Part shown: positions 46,171-58,449 of the stretch, piece by piece | Position numbering within the stretch: the stretch's first letter is position 1 | How the letters are laid out: each line of letters opens with the position of its first letter | Origin: Larix kaempferi | Lineage: Eukaryota; Streptophyta; Pinopsida; Pinales; Pinaceae | Direction: 5' to 3' | Assembly: GCA_027924585.1 (NCBI GenBank) | Contig: BSBM01001444.1 | Location: forward strand, 2,232,001 to 2,296,000 | Length of the DNA stretch: 64,000 bases | The notes under the pieces: model-generated | The model's database searches: none | Told to the model about the DNA's origin: nothing | What the model saw: the letters and a program-made list of their open reading frames with translations, nothing else | Translations under genes and position numbers: made by a program

Positions 46171-47208
46171 TGGAAAGTTTCTCTCCTAGGCAATAAATGC
46201 CATTTATAGAAATCAGCAGCTAAAATAATTGTTTGAAGCATCTATCATGGAGCATCTTTATCCATTGCATGCTGAAAAAATGCTTCTAGAGGTATTTGAT
46301 CTCCAATAGCACACCTTGTTGTGGGTTAGACAACTCTTGTAGGAAAGAACATCCCATTACTTTATCCTACAAGAAGCAGCACCGGATGGATGGATGCATG
46401 CATGGATAAATGGATGAATCACCTGGCATGTATTAAATCCGAGCCACAAAATTGTAGCAATTACATAGCAATCAAACTCATAATTTACACAGAGATTTTT
46501 CCCTAGAAACAAAAATGGAAAACCAACATTTGAATTAATTTTATTAGTCTTTTTTTTTCGATAAGTGCATTACAATGCAGTATGATGGATATCTGGACCA
46601 TTTAATGAGCTAATAAAAATACCAATAACACATGGCTCAAAACACAGAAACATATCCCATATCATCAAGGTAATTAAATGGTAAAAAACGAGGGTAATTA
46701 GCTAGGAAAAGACCCATGACTACACACCATAGCTCGACCAGAACCAATTGGCATGCCTTTGATATTTTGCTTCAGTAAAGGGCGTTGTAAATCATTGATT
46801 CGCCTAACAAAAATGCCGTTTTGAAACCCGGTATCGATGCAAGTCTAAAGTGAAACGTAGATATGTGAGTATCAGCTGTTGTATGGTATGGAAAGAAGAC
46901 CCTATGACAATTATGAACTCTTCTTGGCTCAGTAATGTTCTAAAATTCATTATGGATAACATTCACTAGAGGTATGAGTTGATCCCAGGGGAGACGTAAT
47001 GGGACTAAGTTACTCTGTTGGCTAAGCATTTTTGACCCCGCACTGATAGTGCATTTGAACTACGGGTAATCATGGAGAGAAAGGGTTCACATTCGATCTG
47101 GTTTGATCTAACGGAGTAAAGGGACGATAAAGTGCTTGTTCGGTAGTAGCCAATCCAGCACCGACATACGCACCAACAATTACAATGGACCTCGTTTACT
47201 ATGAGTTG
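46171..47208. other. Spacer left of the long-LTR element
   Basis: No gene recognised. AGTTG at 47204-47208 would be the left target copy of the element starting at 47209, but the right-hand partner is outside the window or lost. The 46780-47200 segment has a higher GC content than its surroundings and is unidentified. Confidence 0.45.
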
Positions 47209-47249
47209 TGTTATCACATTTTATGTTGCGAGCAGCTTCCACACTGCAA

Positions 47250-47274
47250 ACTGTGCGGCCGAGGACCGCACAGT
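47250..47274 (+). other. LTR hairpin plus T-tract (ACTGTGCGG/CCGCACAGT)
   Basis: A perfect 9-bp inverted repeat with loop CCGAGGA is followed by ACTTTTTTTT. The same structure, with one compensatory base-pair change, occurs at 63950-63974. It lies 42 bp inside the LTR start, in U3. Confidence 0.85.
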
Positions 47275-49578
47275 ACTTTTTTTCCAGATCAAGTGATCAG
47301 CTGCCTTCAGAGGAGGCATTTTTGTTCAGACTGCCCCTAGTAGATACATCAGAGGGGACAGGCAGTTGGACTTACCATCTACGACAGGGTTACCTTTCCT
47401 TGTCATGCTTTGACACAAGCCCATTTGAGATAGTGCCTAGTCATATTCTGATAGAGATTGTCACAGTACAGTGCTGGTTTATTGTATCCCCGGATTCAAC
47501 AAAGATCCAGCTCAGATACAGGTTCAGTAGCAGCAGGTATTGCATATAATGATTATTGCTCATGTTGTAGATTAGACTCTTTTACACTTGCTAGTACACT
47601 AACTTTGCATGAGATGATATATTTGGTGATCTGCTTATGATATGATATGTTTGGGCCTATTGGTGATGTCAGTCCACCCCTCTAGTTAGACTTATGTATA
47701 TGCACGCTGAGTCATGTCCTGTATACTTGGCTTAGACTTGATCACTTAGCCCCTCGGTAGCTGACTTTAGCACCACCTTCACTTCCTCAACTCATCTGAC
47801 TCATCCATGACACTTCTTCCCCGAGTTGGATTCTGATTTGTGATCACAAGGACCCCCTTTCCCCACTGATCTCTAAGTTTGCCATGACTCCCTGTTTATT
47901 GTGCCTCGGCTCTTTAGTGTCTGAGATACACGGTTAGACCTGGGATTTGCTCCTGTCGGTTGCCCCCGATGTTGCAGTGCAGTTAGGATTGTGTAGCCTC
48001 ACCGGGTGCTCCCCACTTGTCGTCGAAGCTCGTATTACCCACCCCCATTACCTTTGCAGTATGAGCGCCATGTTTATATCTTTTGAGATATGTATGTAGC
48101 CCAAGAGGGCCATGAAGAAATGAAGAAATGAAATGTAAATCAGGCTAAAAAGGCCTCTATGTTGTAAATGTAAAATCTAGCCAAAAAAGGGCTAAGTATG
48201 AAACTCATTGTAAAATCCACGCAATGTGTTTATGAACACACATGGATTCTGGTCAGCTATACATGTCAGCATTTGTAGTGGTTATTCCTCACCTAGTCCT
48301 GCGGACAAGGAGGTGAGAAGGAGCAAGGGACGAGTCTTCGGATATGGATGTGAGTTGTGGGATACTTGTTAGATGACTAGTGGTGGTTTCCCTGCACTAT
48401 ACCCATTTGTGAGGCACCGCCCTTCCCCGTGTTTTGTCATGGCATACTTACCTCAGTGGACCCCGCTTTCCCGAGTTGTCTTAGTGGTCACATGATCCTT
48501 ATCCTCGTCTTCCCATATATTTTACCATGTTGTCCACATCACCTAGAGTCAGCAAGGTGGTCAATTCTATGGAGGTGTATAGCATCCTAGTCTTTTGGAG
48601 GTGGTGGGCCCACTTCACCAGGGCCTTGTACTATTTCGGGATTTAATGTATTTTTGATCACCATGATATCATTTATTGCTTAGTAATGTACTAACTTGTT
48701 TAATTGAGCCTTATCACTTCATGCTTGCATACAGGTTTCAGCTAGCACTATAGTTGACCAGATTTGACTTAGTCAAACTGGGTTGACTAGGCCAAAAATG
48801 GGCCGAAAAAATGTTGCGATCGAAATTTCGATTTCGATCATTTATTATCTACAGGGGTTCCATATGAGCATGCAACTGACGGAATTGAAAAACATTGAAC
48901 CATTTGAGAGATTTTTAATTATTATTGGTCAACTTTGACCTGTTTTAATTAAAAATCATGGATTTGGGGCAAATATTGCCAAAGTGATGGATCGGGGTCG
49001 TTCAAGTGGTCATCCCTACTACTTTTGGGGTCCACGATCACATTGCAGCAGACGGTTCAGCAATCCGGGAAATAAAAGTGGGTCGAAAGCCCAATTTTCA
49101 TCTTCAACCATATAAACCAGCATAAAATACATGGAAACCAGAATTTTGACTAAGGCAACTATATGTAAATGGAAAAATTAAAGGTTGGCAATGGTAAAGG
49201 TAATTACTAAGGTATTTTTGGTAATGTTGAGGTAATATTTGGGCATTGTGGGCCCCTCCATATGACAACTCACCACATGAGTTCGATTTGGCCCATAGGG
49301 GCGTTTTTCTCCTTTGTGGGGAATTCGATTTTCTCCTTGTTGATGGTGGGACCCTTCTTGTATGTGGTTGGGGGGATAAAACCCCATATAGACACCCCCC
49401 AACCCATTGGCATTTGTTGTATGGCCCACAATGGGCCCCTCTCTCCATAGTGTGCTTCTCCTTGGGGCAATTCTCACCCCCCCTCCTTGAGTCATCTCCA
49501 CCATTCGATTTTGTGGATGGGGAGATGATCTCAACCCTCCATTTTGGGGGGAAACCTAGCTAGAGAGTGAGCCATCTC

Positions 49579-49584
49579 TATAAG
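49579..49584 (+). promoter_or_regulatory. LTR core promoter (TATAAG)
   Basis: CTCTATAAGAGAATGG is followed by ATTGTA about 20 bases on, matching the layout at 54052 and 33046. It sits 2.37 kb into the LTR, so R-U5 would be about 1.47 kb. Confidence 0.6.
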
Positions 49585-51072
49585 AGAATGGACTCACCTC
49601 CATTGTACTTCTTCTTGACATTTTTCAGATTTGCTACAGAGCTCTTGAGAGACATTTCTCCATCTTCTTGTGCATAGTGATTGAGTGTTTGATATTGACT
49701 ATTAGCATCTTGTTGGTGTATTGTTGAGTGTTCATGTTGTGTTTCTATCTATCTTTGGCCAAGCTAACTTGCAGGTGAAACGCCATCAGAGGAGGGCGCA
49801 CTTCTTGAGCTAGCAGCTCCGTAGTGGGTTTTCTCTCCGTGCTTCAACAAAGGGAAGTGAATTTATACTTGTTATCTCGCTTTTCTTTATCATTTGTTGT
49901 TCATTTGCTGGTATTTACTTGTCATTTGCCATAGTTTCTGATCCATCTCTCTCTATGGCAGGTACAAGGGCGCACTTGGTCATCTGGCTGCTCCACGCTA
50001 AGGGAAAACGCTTGGCTTCTCAACACTTGGACTTCAGCAGTTGTTTTCAGCATCAAACTCTTCTTCTCTACTGCTTCAGGTAGGTGTTCATCGATGTTCT
50101 CTCTCTTGTTCTTGTTTTCTTATGAATGTTAAGCTGCAAACATATAATAAAAGCCCTAAAAATTAATATCTTCATTTTCAACTGTTAGAACCCTTAGTTA
50201 TTTAAAACCCGTTAATGAAATATAATCAAATAGCCATATCTGAAATTTCATAGCATTCCGACTCCATATGCCCATAGAACTAGGCACTAGTCCTTCACCA
50301 ATTTCGCCCTACCTGGGCAAAATTGTCAATCTGGTTTTTGGGTTAATTTTGGGGTTATGGGTACTCTTTAATCTGCTCTGTATCGTCATTTTACCTTAGA
50401 GTACCAAGTACCAGCAGCTGAAAGTGCTTAAAAACGTCTTTCTTTTACTACCCTAGGTCCATTTTACCACCGTTTGAGCCATTCCCCTAGGGCTGTTCAA
50501 TTCACTGCTTGCTGGTCTGTTTTTTTTGTGTCTTAAATCAGCCATCTAATCAAGTTCTAATTGCTAGAGTATGTGTCTAAATCACTTATCTACCGCTACC
50601 ATGTATTGATAAATCATTATGAGCTTCATTTCCCCATAGGCAGGGTCTCTAACCACTATTCTAGCATTTCCTGTTCGCTGATTTAATTTCTAGCCTTCTA
50701 ATTCTTCATTTCATTCATCATTTTTATGTGTAATCAGATCTGAGTTAGTATCACTTCGTATACCTTATCATCCAGAATCTCGATTTAACTCAGGCTGGAA
50801 GAAATCTCACCCTCAGTCATCCACTTTTGTTTATTGCTTTGATCATGTTTAGGGTGTCTGATTGTTGAGTCTCAACCTTCACTCGTTGAGAGGGTCTCCC
50901 CCTTGACTAGGCCAAGTGCCTTGTTTAAAGTGACTGCAGCCTTGTCCGGTGTGACTTCTATCCCTTGGACAGAGGACTTGGTTGTTCTTGGTTACGCCGG
51001 CCTAGCTATGCTCCTCTACCGTCCCTATTGGGATACATGCACTAAGCAGCTAGAGTTTGTGTGATAACATTT

Positions 51073-51090
51073 TGGCGCCGTTTCCGGGGA
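51073..51090 (+). other. Primer-binding site, tRNA-Asp type
   Basis: TGGCGCCGTTTCCGGGGA lies three bases after the LTR end. The plant tRNA-Asp complement is TGGCGCCGTTGCCGGGGA, so 17 of 18 bases match. This primer is typical of the Athila and some Tat gypsy lineages. Confidence 0.9.
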
Positions 51091-51489
51091 GGTAGAGGCC
51101 TACCCGTGTCTGTGTTTGAGTTTGAGTTTTGCTTTCCTTTTTGCCTCTATCACCGCATCATAACTTAAAACTCAGTTGGCTGGTTTTGTTTTGCTTAATT
51201 TTTTACAGTCAACACATTTTGTCACTCACCACTTCTCCCCTCACGACATTCCACCTTCGGTGAGCAAGGTATCCCGCTCACCTGGCGACTCCACCGCGCG
51301 GCTCCACTGGAGACCGAACCCATCCATATAACCTTCGCAGCCTTGAGCGTTCTGACGCATCACATAGCACACCCATCACATACGTCAGACGAAACTTTGG
51401 TGAGCACTCACCCAGCTCATTTTGGCAGGAAGTCAGTTCTGCAACCTCACCCTCTATAGCAGTGCCACCCCATTCCATACCTTCCAACC
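51091..51489 (+). other. Leader of the A-type element (5' part)
   Basis: About 400 bp of non-coding leader between primer site and the nested solo LTR. CAACC at 51485-51489 is the left target copy of that insertion. The leader resumes at 56018 for 20 bp before gag. Confidence 0.75.
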
Positions 51490-54400
51490 TGTTATCACAT
51501 ATATCGTAGCCGGGCTACCATACATTATTTTTCATATTCCAGAGCACTTTTCAGCCAGTTCCTTTACATTGAGATGATGAGATGAGCATCTATCTATGGA
51601 TCACTATCAAATTTTGGGTAGCATATGTATTCCCCATGCCATGATTGAGTCTCAGGACACTCAGAGAGATGACCGATGTGGCCATTATACCATTTATGCA
51701 AAGCAGTCAGTAGTGCCCAGAGTTACAGTAGCAGTTTCAGAGGACAGATGATGGTTCAGAGGATGAGCATTCAGGTATATGACTCAGCAGGTATATCATG
51801 GTGTTATGGTTATATTGCTTTTATATTCATTCTTATGGCATGTCTTAGCACTTAGTGTCATGATCTGGCGATCATATAAATATGTGGACCTAGTTGATCT
51901 TATTATATATATTCTACTGTCCTTACTCAGACTTAGAAGTTCACTACTCATACTCATTGGTTTTACCCTCCCCAGGGAGAATAGAGGTGATCATTCCACC
52001 ATACCTTGGCTTGCTAGTGTTGGCTCCATTATTCATTGTCTTCATCCATCCATTACCTAGCATTTAGTTTATCACCCTGACTTACTACTTGACTAGTGGC
52101 ATGGAGGATCTTTTCCCCACTGTAGCCTCTGTATTGGATGAGCTTCCCTGTTTATTGTGTCTCGGCTCTGAGTTGGTGACAAAACTTACCTTGGTGAGTC
52201 GGATTGTAGGCCTAAATCATTCTGGTCGGTTGTCCCGATGTTTGGCATTGGCTCGAACTCCCCCTAGTCACTTGAGATGTTGTTGGCTAAAACTAAAAGC
52301 TCATGTATTACTTATGGAAACTTATAAATTCGCCCATGGAAACTAAAAAGGGCAAGAGCAATGAACTGCTAAAAAAATACTCCTCGAAGAGTATAAAAGA
52401 AAGGTACCAAAAAGCAATGATGCTTAAAAGCTATATCTAAACAATTGCTGACCTTATGTATGTATAAAAAACATGCCCTGGATGCAAGCTGCAACTAGTT
52501 GTGCTTATCAGCACACCTGAGATCCGAAGGGTTATGTAGGCCAAAAAGGCCATGAAATGAAATTGAATGATCTTAATGAATGTGGATCAACTTGATGTAG
52601 ACATGAGGCCTAAGTTGAATAAGCACTCTCTAAACAACTTATCCATTTGTGAAACACCGCCATTCCCTGTGTTGTTGCTCATTCAGTATATACTATGGTG
52701 TGTATTCCCTTTCCCATATCCAAAGTGTCACAATGTTAAGTCAGTTAGTCATCCTTTAGCCTCGCCATTTTATTTTAGCCTTCACCCTTCACTAGCAAAT
52801 TGATCACAACTATGAAGTGAGTATGGTCCTGAAAGTCTAGTCTGAGTCATATAAATAATTAATGACAATATATATTTGGATTTAAATCGCCAATAATGAT
52901 TACTTTGTGTTATAATTGCTATTTGAATGAGTTGTAGAGCATGCATTAACCTTTGGCACCTTGCAGCAGCTTCTGATGATAGTCTGAGTTATATTTGGTC
53001 AATATTGACCTGGCCAAACCTAGTTTGACAAAGGTCAATCACAGGACATGAGATTATTGGACCTTATGATGACACAGGTAGATGATATATGGTCTATGTA
53101 CATGTACATGATGGTTCTATGTATCAGATACAGGTTTATGATGATGATCTATGGTTTTCAGCATTATTAGATCATTTACAGAGTATTATTATTTCACCTG
53201 TTCCGTTATATTGGATATATTATATGATCATGCAGAGATCTATATGGTGTATGAGTACACATCTTGGATAGTTTTGGACCTTCTGAGTCCAATGAGACAG
53301 TCTATTTTTCAGTTCCGGGCAGTTACAGTGATGATTTAGCCTCAGTAGGCTGTCCCAGTGCATTTTGGGTCTGTCGGAGACCTTGTCAGAGCAGAGATGA
53401 TTTTTATTGGGTTCACCTAGGGCGCTGATGATGGAGGGGGTGATCCAGCCACTTGTTTTTACCATATTACCCCCCTTCCGGACACACTGGTTCCCTCACC
53501 TTGACAGTGCAGGCACTCCAGGAGGCAGTTTGGGGCAGGTACACGCTTCTCGAGGCAATTTTGGTTTGGTAGAAATGGCTACAGAGGAATTCGATTTGGG
53601 CTACTGAGGCAAATTTTTGGCATGGGATGATTAGTGATGGAGAGTGGGATGTCTTCCGCACCTTCTCCAGCAGTTTCAACTTCATCGGAGCCCACATCCA
53701 TCACTTACGGCACTTTTTGATGATTTCTGAGGTCTTTTGAGGCCTACGATTTGTCCATAGAGGCACGATTTGGTATATTGATGACTATTTTATTATTATT
53801 GTGCTATGGGGATTGACCAAAGGTGGCTAAAATTACCCCTTGGACCCACCATAAGCTTATTGTTATATTTTGTCATCATGATTTGGTGGGATCCCCTCTC
53901 CTAGGGTGATTTTGTCCACTTATTGTTATATTTTATGGTTTATCCATGTATTTTATTGTTGAGCTCATCTCAACCATTGATTAGATCTTTTGATCTTTTA
54001 ATCTTAGCCACTCATGTAAAAAGTGGTTAGGATTATGCTCTCTCCCCATCCTATTTAAGGAGGGAGCCTCTCATTGTAAAAATCATCTAGAGATTTTTGG
54101 CTCTTGGCTCTTGGAATAAAATTTCGATCTTTTGGAGTACATACTTGGGTTGGAGTGGATGTTGGTTGTTTTGATTGTAAATGCTTTTGTCCATTGCACT
54201 GGAGGATCTATTGTAGCTATCTTGCATATTTGCCATATTTGTTTTACAGGTGTAGAAGACTTCTTCAACAAGTGCGAATTGGTGGGGAGGCTTGCCCTTC
54301 AAGCTTGGAGGAGGACGTTTTGGGTTAAATAAGGAGTGGTTTTGTCTTTGCACCAACTATTCTTTGCTTATCTCTTTCTTGCTTGTATCTACCTTCAACA

Positions 54401-56012
54401 TGTTAAACTGATTGATGCTTTGCTCCTTGGTTTTGACAGGTTAGAGGAACACATATGTGGCTTGGAAAAATTGATTTGGCAAGAGGGCTTAAAAAATTCT
54501 CCATTTGATCTTTGGCAAAAGTAATCCTCATCTCAACTAGCATTCATCTCTTCATCCAGGTATGCTCCAAGGGTATGATCTTCTTCTTTGAATCATCCAT
54601 AATTTCTAGATCATAAAAACCCTAAGTAATCAAAACATTCATTTTTTTTTTTAGATCTACTTAGATCTAGCCTTGCTTTTGAAGAGATATTAAAAACCCA
54701 CCTCTATAGCATCCACCCCTAGTTGGATCTATAGTTTGGTGGTGATTGGGTTAAAATTGACACACTTTTCAAGGCAATAAAGCCCTCTTGAACCAAATCG
54801 CACTTCCTTGGAGAGGCTTGTTTGGTTAGATCTAGCATATGGGTAGGTGAGATCCCACTTGATTTGCAATCTACACACTTGATTAACTACCCCTAGACTC
54901 TTACTTTGGTGTTTTCTACCTTGTGGGCATCATTCCACATTTTAAGGGATTAAAACCCCCTTTGGAACTACTTGGCACGTTAAAACTCAGATCTAGTAAG
55001 ATGTAACCCTTGGATTGACTTGATTTTCTAGATCCACTTAGATCATTGCCTAAGCTACTTGGATCTACAATTTGGTGGCCATTGGACTTGATTTGACACA
55101 CCTTATCCACCTTTTAGCCCTCCTTGAGCAAGGTCTCACTTCCTTGGGTGACTGAGTTTGCCCACTTTGAGGACGTGGGTAGTTGAGATTTTTGTGCATT
55201 TGGAATGGGCATACCTTGAAACCTAGGACTAGAGTATCATTTTGTGACGATCTGCCTTGGGGGTAGCATTCCTTGTTTTAAGGGATTGTGGTCAACTTGG
55301 GTCATTTCATGAAATCCTAGATCTAGCCAGATCCAACCACTTTATCTAAATTAACCCATTTGAATTGACCTCTAGGTGTCCCAATCTACACTTTGACATA
55401 TCTTTTGACTCCATTAACCCATCCAACAAGGCACTAGTCCTCCTTAAGCCAGTCGCACTCCTTGGGAATTATGTCAAACCTTAGATCCAGTACATGGGTA
55501 CTCTTAATTTCAACTTAGATCCATAGATCTACTCTTTACATATACTCTAGTACCAATTGCATCCCTTAACTTCAGCTTGTGGGTCCACATTAAGCCATTT
55601 CACATATCCCAAGAAAGTAGGACCCACTTGTGTAACACATGGTACTATATCTTATTATTATAACTAATCATGTGGCCTAAATCATACATTGGTTGAAACA
55701 CTAATCATTCCTCAAACCGCCTTCAACCATACTTTAATTTCTAGGTCCACTTTACCTTGCATTGGTTTCCGTAACTTACCATTTACTCATCCTTAGGAAC
55801 CTTTGTTTGGGTCCAATCATCTTTGATTGGTTATAGGGTCTCCCCCTAGGTCTTGATTCATCTAGATCTAAAGTGAAGAGTGCCTCGGTTGACATGACTC
55901 CCACCTTGCATTGGGAACCGTGGCATCTCTTGGGTCACCTCTTTAGTTGTCCATCTCCTCTACCGTCCCGGATGGGATACCACTAGGGGCAACTACAAGT
56001 TGTGTGATAACA
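51490..56012 (+). mobile_element. Solo LTR, 4523 bp, nested in the A-type element (B type)
   Basis: It begins TGTTATCACA (51490) and ends TGTGATAACA (56003-56012). CAACC precedes it (51485-51489) and follows it (56013-56017), so an element inserted into the leader of the A-type element and recombined to a solo LTR. It is homologous in inverted orientation to 31106-35581 over most of its length and to 38809-39331 over its first 520 bp. A GTAGC-CGG-GCTAC hairpin sits just inside the 5' end. ORFs within it look like chance frames. Confidence 0.94.
54052..54059 (+). promoter_or_regulatory. LTR core promoter (TATTTAAG)
   Basis: CCTATTTAAGGAGGGAGCC is followed by CTCATTGTAAAA. The homologous LTR at 33046 (minus) has TATATAAGG in the same place, which supports a real, conserved TATA element 2.56 kb from the LTR start. 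Confidence 0.6.
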
Positions 56013-56037
56013 CAACCCTTCGCAAAACCCCAACCAG

Positions 56038-57807
56038 ATGGCCAACGTCAACCCAGGACCACATGCTTTCGTCCGTATGGCTAGAGCATCTCCTTTTGAC
56101 TTTGCCCAGATTCAGGGTGCTCCCCACGATAGAAGAACTGCTATCACCATAGAAGATCACGTCGAATCCGTGTGGCAACACATGGAGGTCTACCGGGCCA
56201 CTGACGAAGATGTATTCATGAGAGGGTTGTTTATGTCACTTGAGGGCGATGCCCGCAGGTGGTTTGACCGACTAGCCGCCGGATCAGTCACTGGTTACGA
56301 TTGTTTCGTAACTAAACTCAACGGTCAGTGGTCAGTCAAACTAGATGGCAAGTATCTACTCAGCTAGCTAGCAGGGATAAAGAAGAAAGAAAACGAAACC
56401 ACTCATGAATTTAATATCAGATTTGACAAGGTGGTAGCTCAGATACCTGAAATTATCCGCCCGTTGGATCCTGCCATCCTGATACATTACTTGGATTCAT
56501 TCGAAGGATGGCTAGGATACCATCTTAAAGACAAAGAGCTTACGACCCTTAAGATTGCCCAAGACAATGCTCGCAAGGCTGAGGCCAACGCAGCATCTAT
56601 GGGCAAACAAAACTTCTTCGACACCCATGCTCCTTCATCATCTCGGACTGATTCCCGAGCCCACAAGGGCAAGGAGCCTCTAAAAGAAAACATAGAAACT
56701 GTAAACAGGGATGACATGAAAGAGATGATCAAAAACCTCACCCTGCTGACGAGGGACCTAGCCAAAAGTAGGGACTCAGATAGGTACAAAGCTCCGTATG
56801 GCCCCAAGCCCTATTGGAACCCAAATAGGAGACCCATAACTGAGGAAAACAAGAGACCTCCTGCACCTCCTGAGACCCCTGACACTTCGGCCATTCACTG
56901 GTGTGGCAAATGCCAAGACGAACACCCAGAGGCTGAGTGTACCTATGTCAAGCCTGAGGAACTAACAGAAAACATCAACTTCGTTGAGGACGTAGATTTC
57001 GACTTAGACTTTGGTAGGATCCTCATTAAGGAGGACAAAGAAGAAGAGAGCATTCAAACTGTAGGCCCCTCTTGTCTACCCGTTCACCCTTGTGTCAATG
57101 ATGCTCAGCAGATTCAGATCTATAAGAGACATAGGGATGAACCTAGGTCCGCGCCCTTCACAGAGAGGCACGAGGTCCCTCATTCGGACCTCGATATCAT
57201 CTCTCACCCATCTTACGAGCCTTTCGGGCAGACCATATAGCTTGAAAAGGAGTTGGCCAAGATAACGCACACCATCCCCTTGATTGAGCTAGCCAAACTT
57301 CCCTCAGTCTAGAGTTAGATCACTGATTTCCTGGACAGCATTCCTGTAGAGAGGAGCCCATCGGATACCCCTGCAAACACCTCTTGTTCTTTGGCTGTTA
57401 CTCACGAGGAGGAGGCTGACACAGAGGACCCCCCAGTCTCCATTCACACTGCCATTTACGAGAGGAAGAATGGAGGGCACCAGCCTTTCTATCTGACTCT
57501 CCGTATATAGGGCACGTTGTTGCATAACTATATGTTAGACTCGGGGGCCTCCATGAATGTCATGCCTTTGCAGGTTATGAAAGCCATGGGCCTGGAGGTC
57601 ACTCGTCCCTATGAAAACGTGTGTGGAATAGACTCTAAACAAGTTCCATCCCATGGGTTGATCAAGAACTTGAGAGCAGATCTTTTCTCGTGCTTAGATA
57701 TCTCCACTTTCATGGACGTAGTAGTGATTGACCTTCCACCTATCTACGGCATGCTCCTGTCCAGGAAGTGGGCTGCCGGATTAGGAGGGCACCTCCAAAT
57801 GGACTAG
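56038..57807 (+). pseudogene. Gag-protease of the A-type gypsy element, stop-riddled
   Basis: One frame runs from the ATG at 56038 (MANVNPGPHAF) to 57807. Capsid-like gag: residues about 40-110 (VFMRGLFMSLEGDARRWFDR). A CCHC knuckle near 56902-56942 (CGKCQDEHPEAEC) has CX2CX3HX4C spacing. Aspartic protease: near 57538 (MLDSGASMNVMP), ending with VVVIDLPPIYGMLLSRKWAA. The frame is never shifted, but six stops interrupt it (56365, 57238, 57310, 57316, 57508, 57805), all TAG. RT, RNase H and integrase are absent: at about 57810 the sequence changes to a foreign coiled-coil ORF. The primer site and protease resemble Athila/Tat-like elements, but clade placement is tentative without the RT. Confidence 0.88.
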
Positions 57808-57810
57808 TCA

Positions 57811-58406
57811 CAAAAATTAAGAAGTTGAAAAATAGCCGAAAGATAGAACAATCTATGGACGACATTGAAGGGAAACTTCTAGACAAACAGGAAGAAAATA
57901 GTTGTATCAGAAGTCATAATGAAGATCTTAAGGAACAACTTAAGACATCTGAAGATGAAAAAAAATCGCAAGTTGAATTGATTAAGAAGTTTCAAAATGA
58001 TAATAGGCAGTTAGAAAACAAGTTGGAAAAAATACAGAACAAAAACTTAAATCCTCAAGAGACGAAAATACAACTTCCAACTCAGATCAATGCTCTAAAG
58101 GCGACATTCGTAAACGAAAATGACATCGTGAAAGTTCCTTATCGACACCCCAACCATAAAAACCGATATTTGAAAAAGTGGGAAATGTCGAAAGATAATG
58201 GTACTAATGTGATCAAATCTCCTGACGACACATCAGTAGGGAATCCCATCAGTCCACAACAAATCAATTTGGGATGGATTCATCCGTCGACGTATCGGAA
58301 GTTATGCTCTACACTTAGCAGTTCGTATCGACATGTTTCATCAGCCATGACATCGCAAAGAACAATGAGACAAAATTATAAGGCTTTGAGGACAAAGTCT
58401 TTCTAA
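57811..58406 (+). CDS. Coiled-coil ORF of unknown origin (about 198 codons, 5' truncated)
   Basis: Right after the gag-protease frame ends, a different frame is open to TAA at 58404-58406. The formal ATG at 57768 lies in protease sequence read out of frame, so it is not the true start. The segment is Lys/Glu-rich with heptad-like spacing over about 90 residues (QEENSCIRSHNEDLKEQLK, VELIKKFQNDNRQLENKLEK), followed by a non-helical tail ending MRQNYKALRTKSF. I do not recognise it. A TATA promoter and hairpin cluster begin 95 bp downstream, an arrangement seen at the end of LTR elements or plant pararetroviruses, but no RT or capsid motif supports either. It may also be a captured host fragment. 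Confidence 0.5.
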
Positions 58407-58449
58407 GAAAGTGGCAATGCTATGAATATTATATGTATGTTAATTAAAG

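Larger units (their letters stand above)
47209..51069 (+). mobile_element. 5' LTR of an Athila/Tat-like gypsy element, 3861 bp (A type)
   Basis: It starts TGTTATCACA (47209-47218) and ends TGTGATAACA (51060-51069), the same perfect 10-bp terminal inverted repeat as the B-type LTRs. A primer site complementary to tRNA-Asp follows three bases later, so this is a 5' LTR. It shares with the B-type LTR at 51490 a block TTATTGTGYCTCGGCTCT about 660-690 bp in (near 47895 and 52151) and CATTTGTGARRCACCGCC further on, but most of the sequence has diverged. A TATA box lies at 49579. The cluster of overlapping frames at 49104-49563 on both strands is not gene-like. Confidence 0.9.

Noticed and set aside
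46780-47208. Organelle-derived insertion
   Set aside because: Composition differs from its surroundings, but I could not match it to any chloroplast or mitochondrial gene.
49104-49563. Cluster of overlapping frames on both strands inside the 47209 LTR
   Set aside because: All six frames are unusually open by composition; none has a recognisable motif and it lies within LTR sequence.
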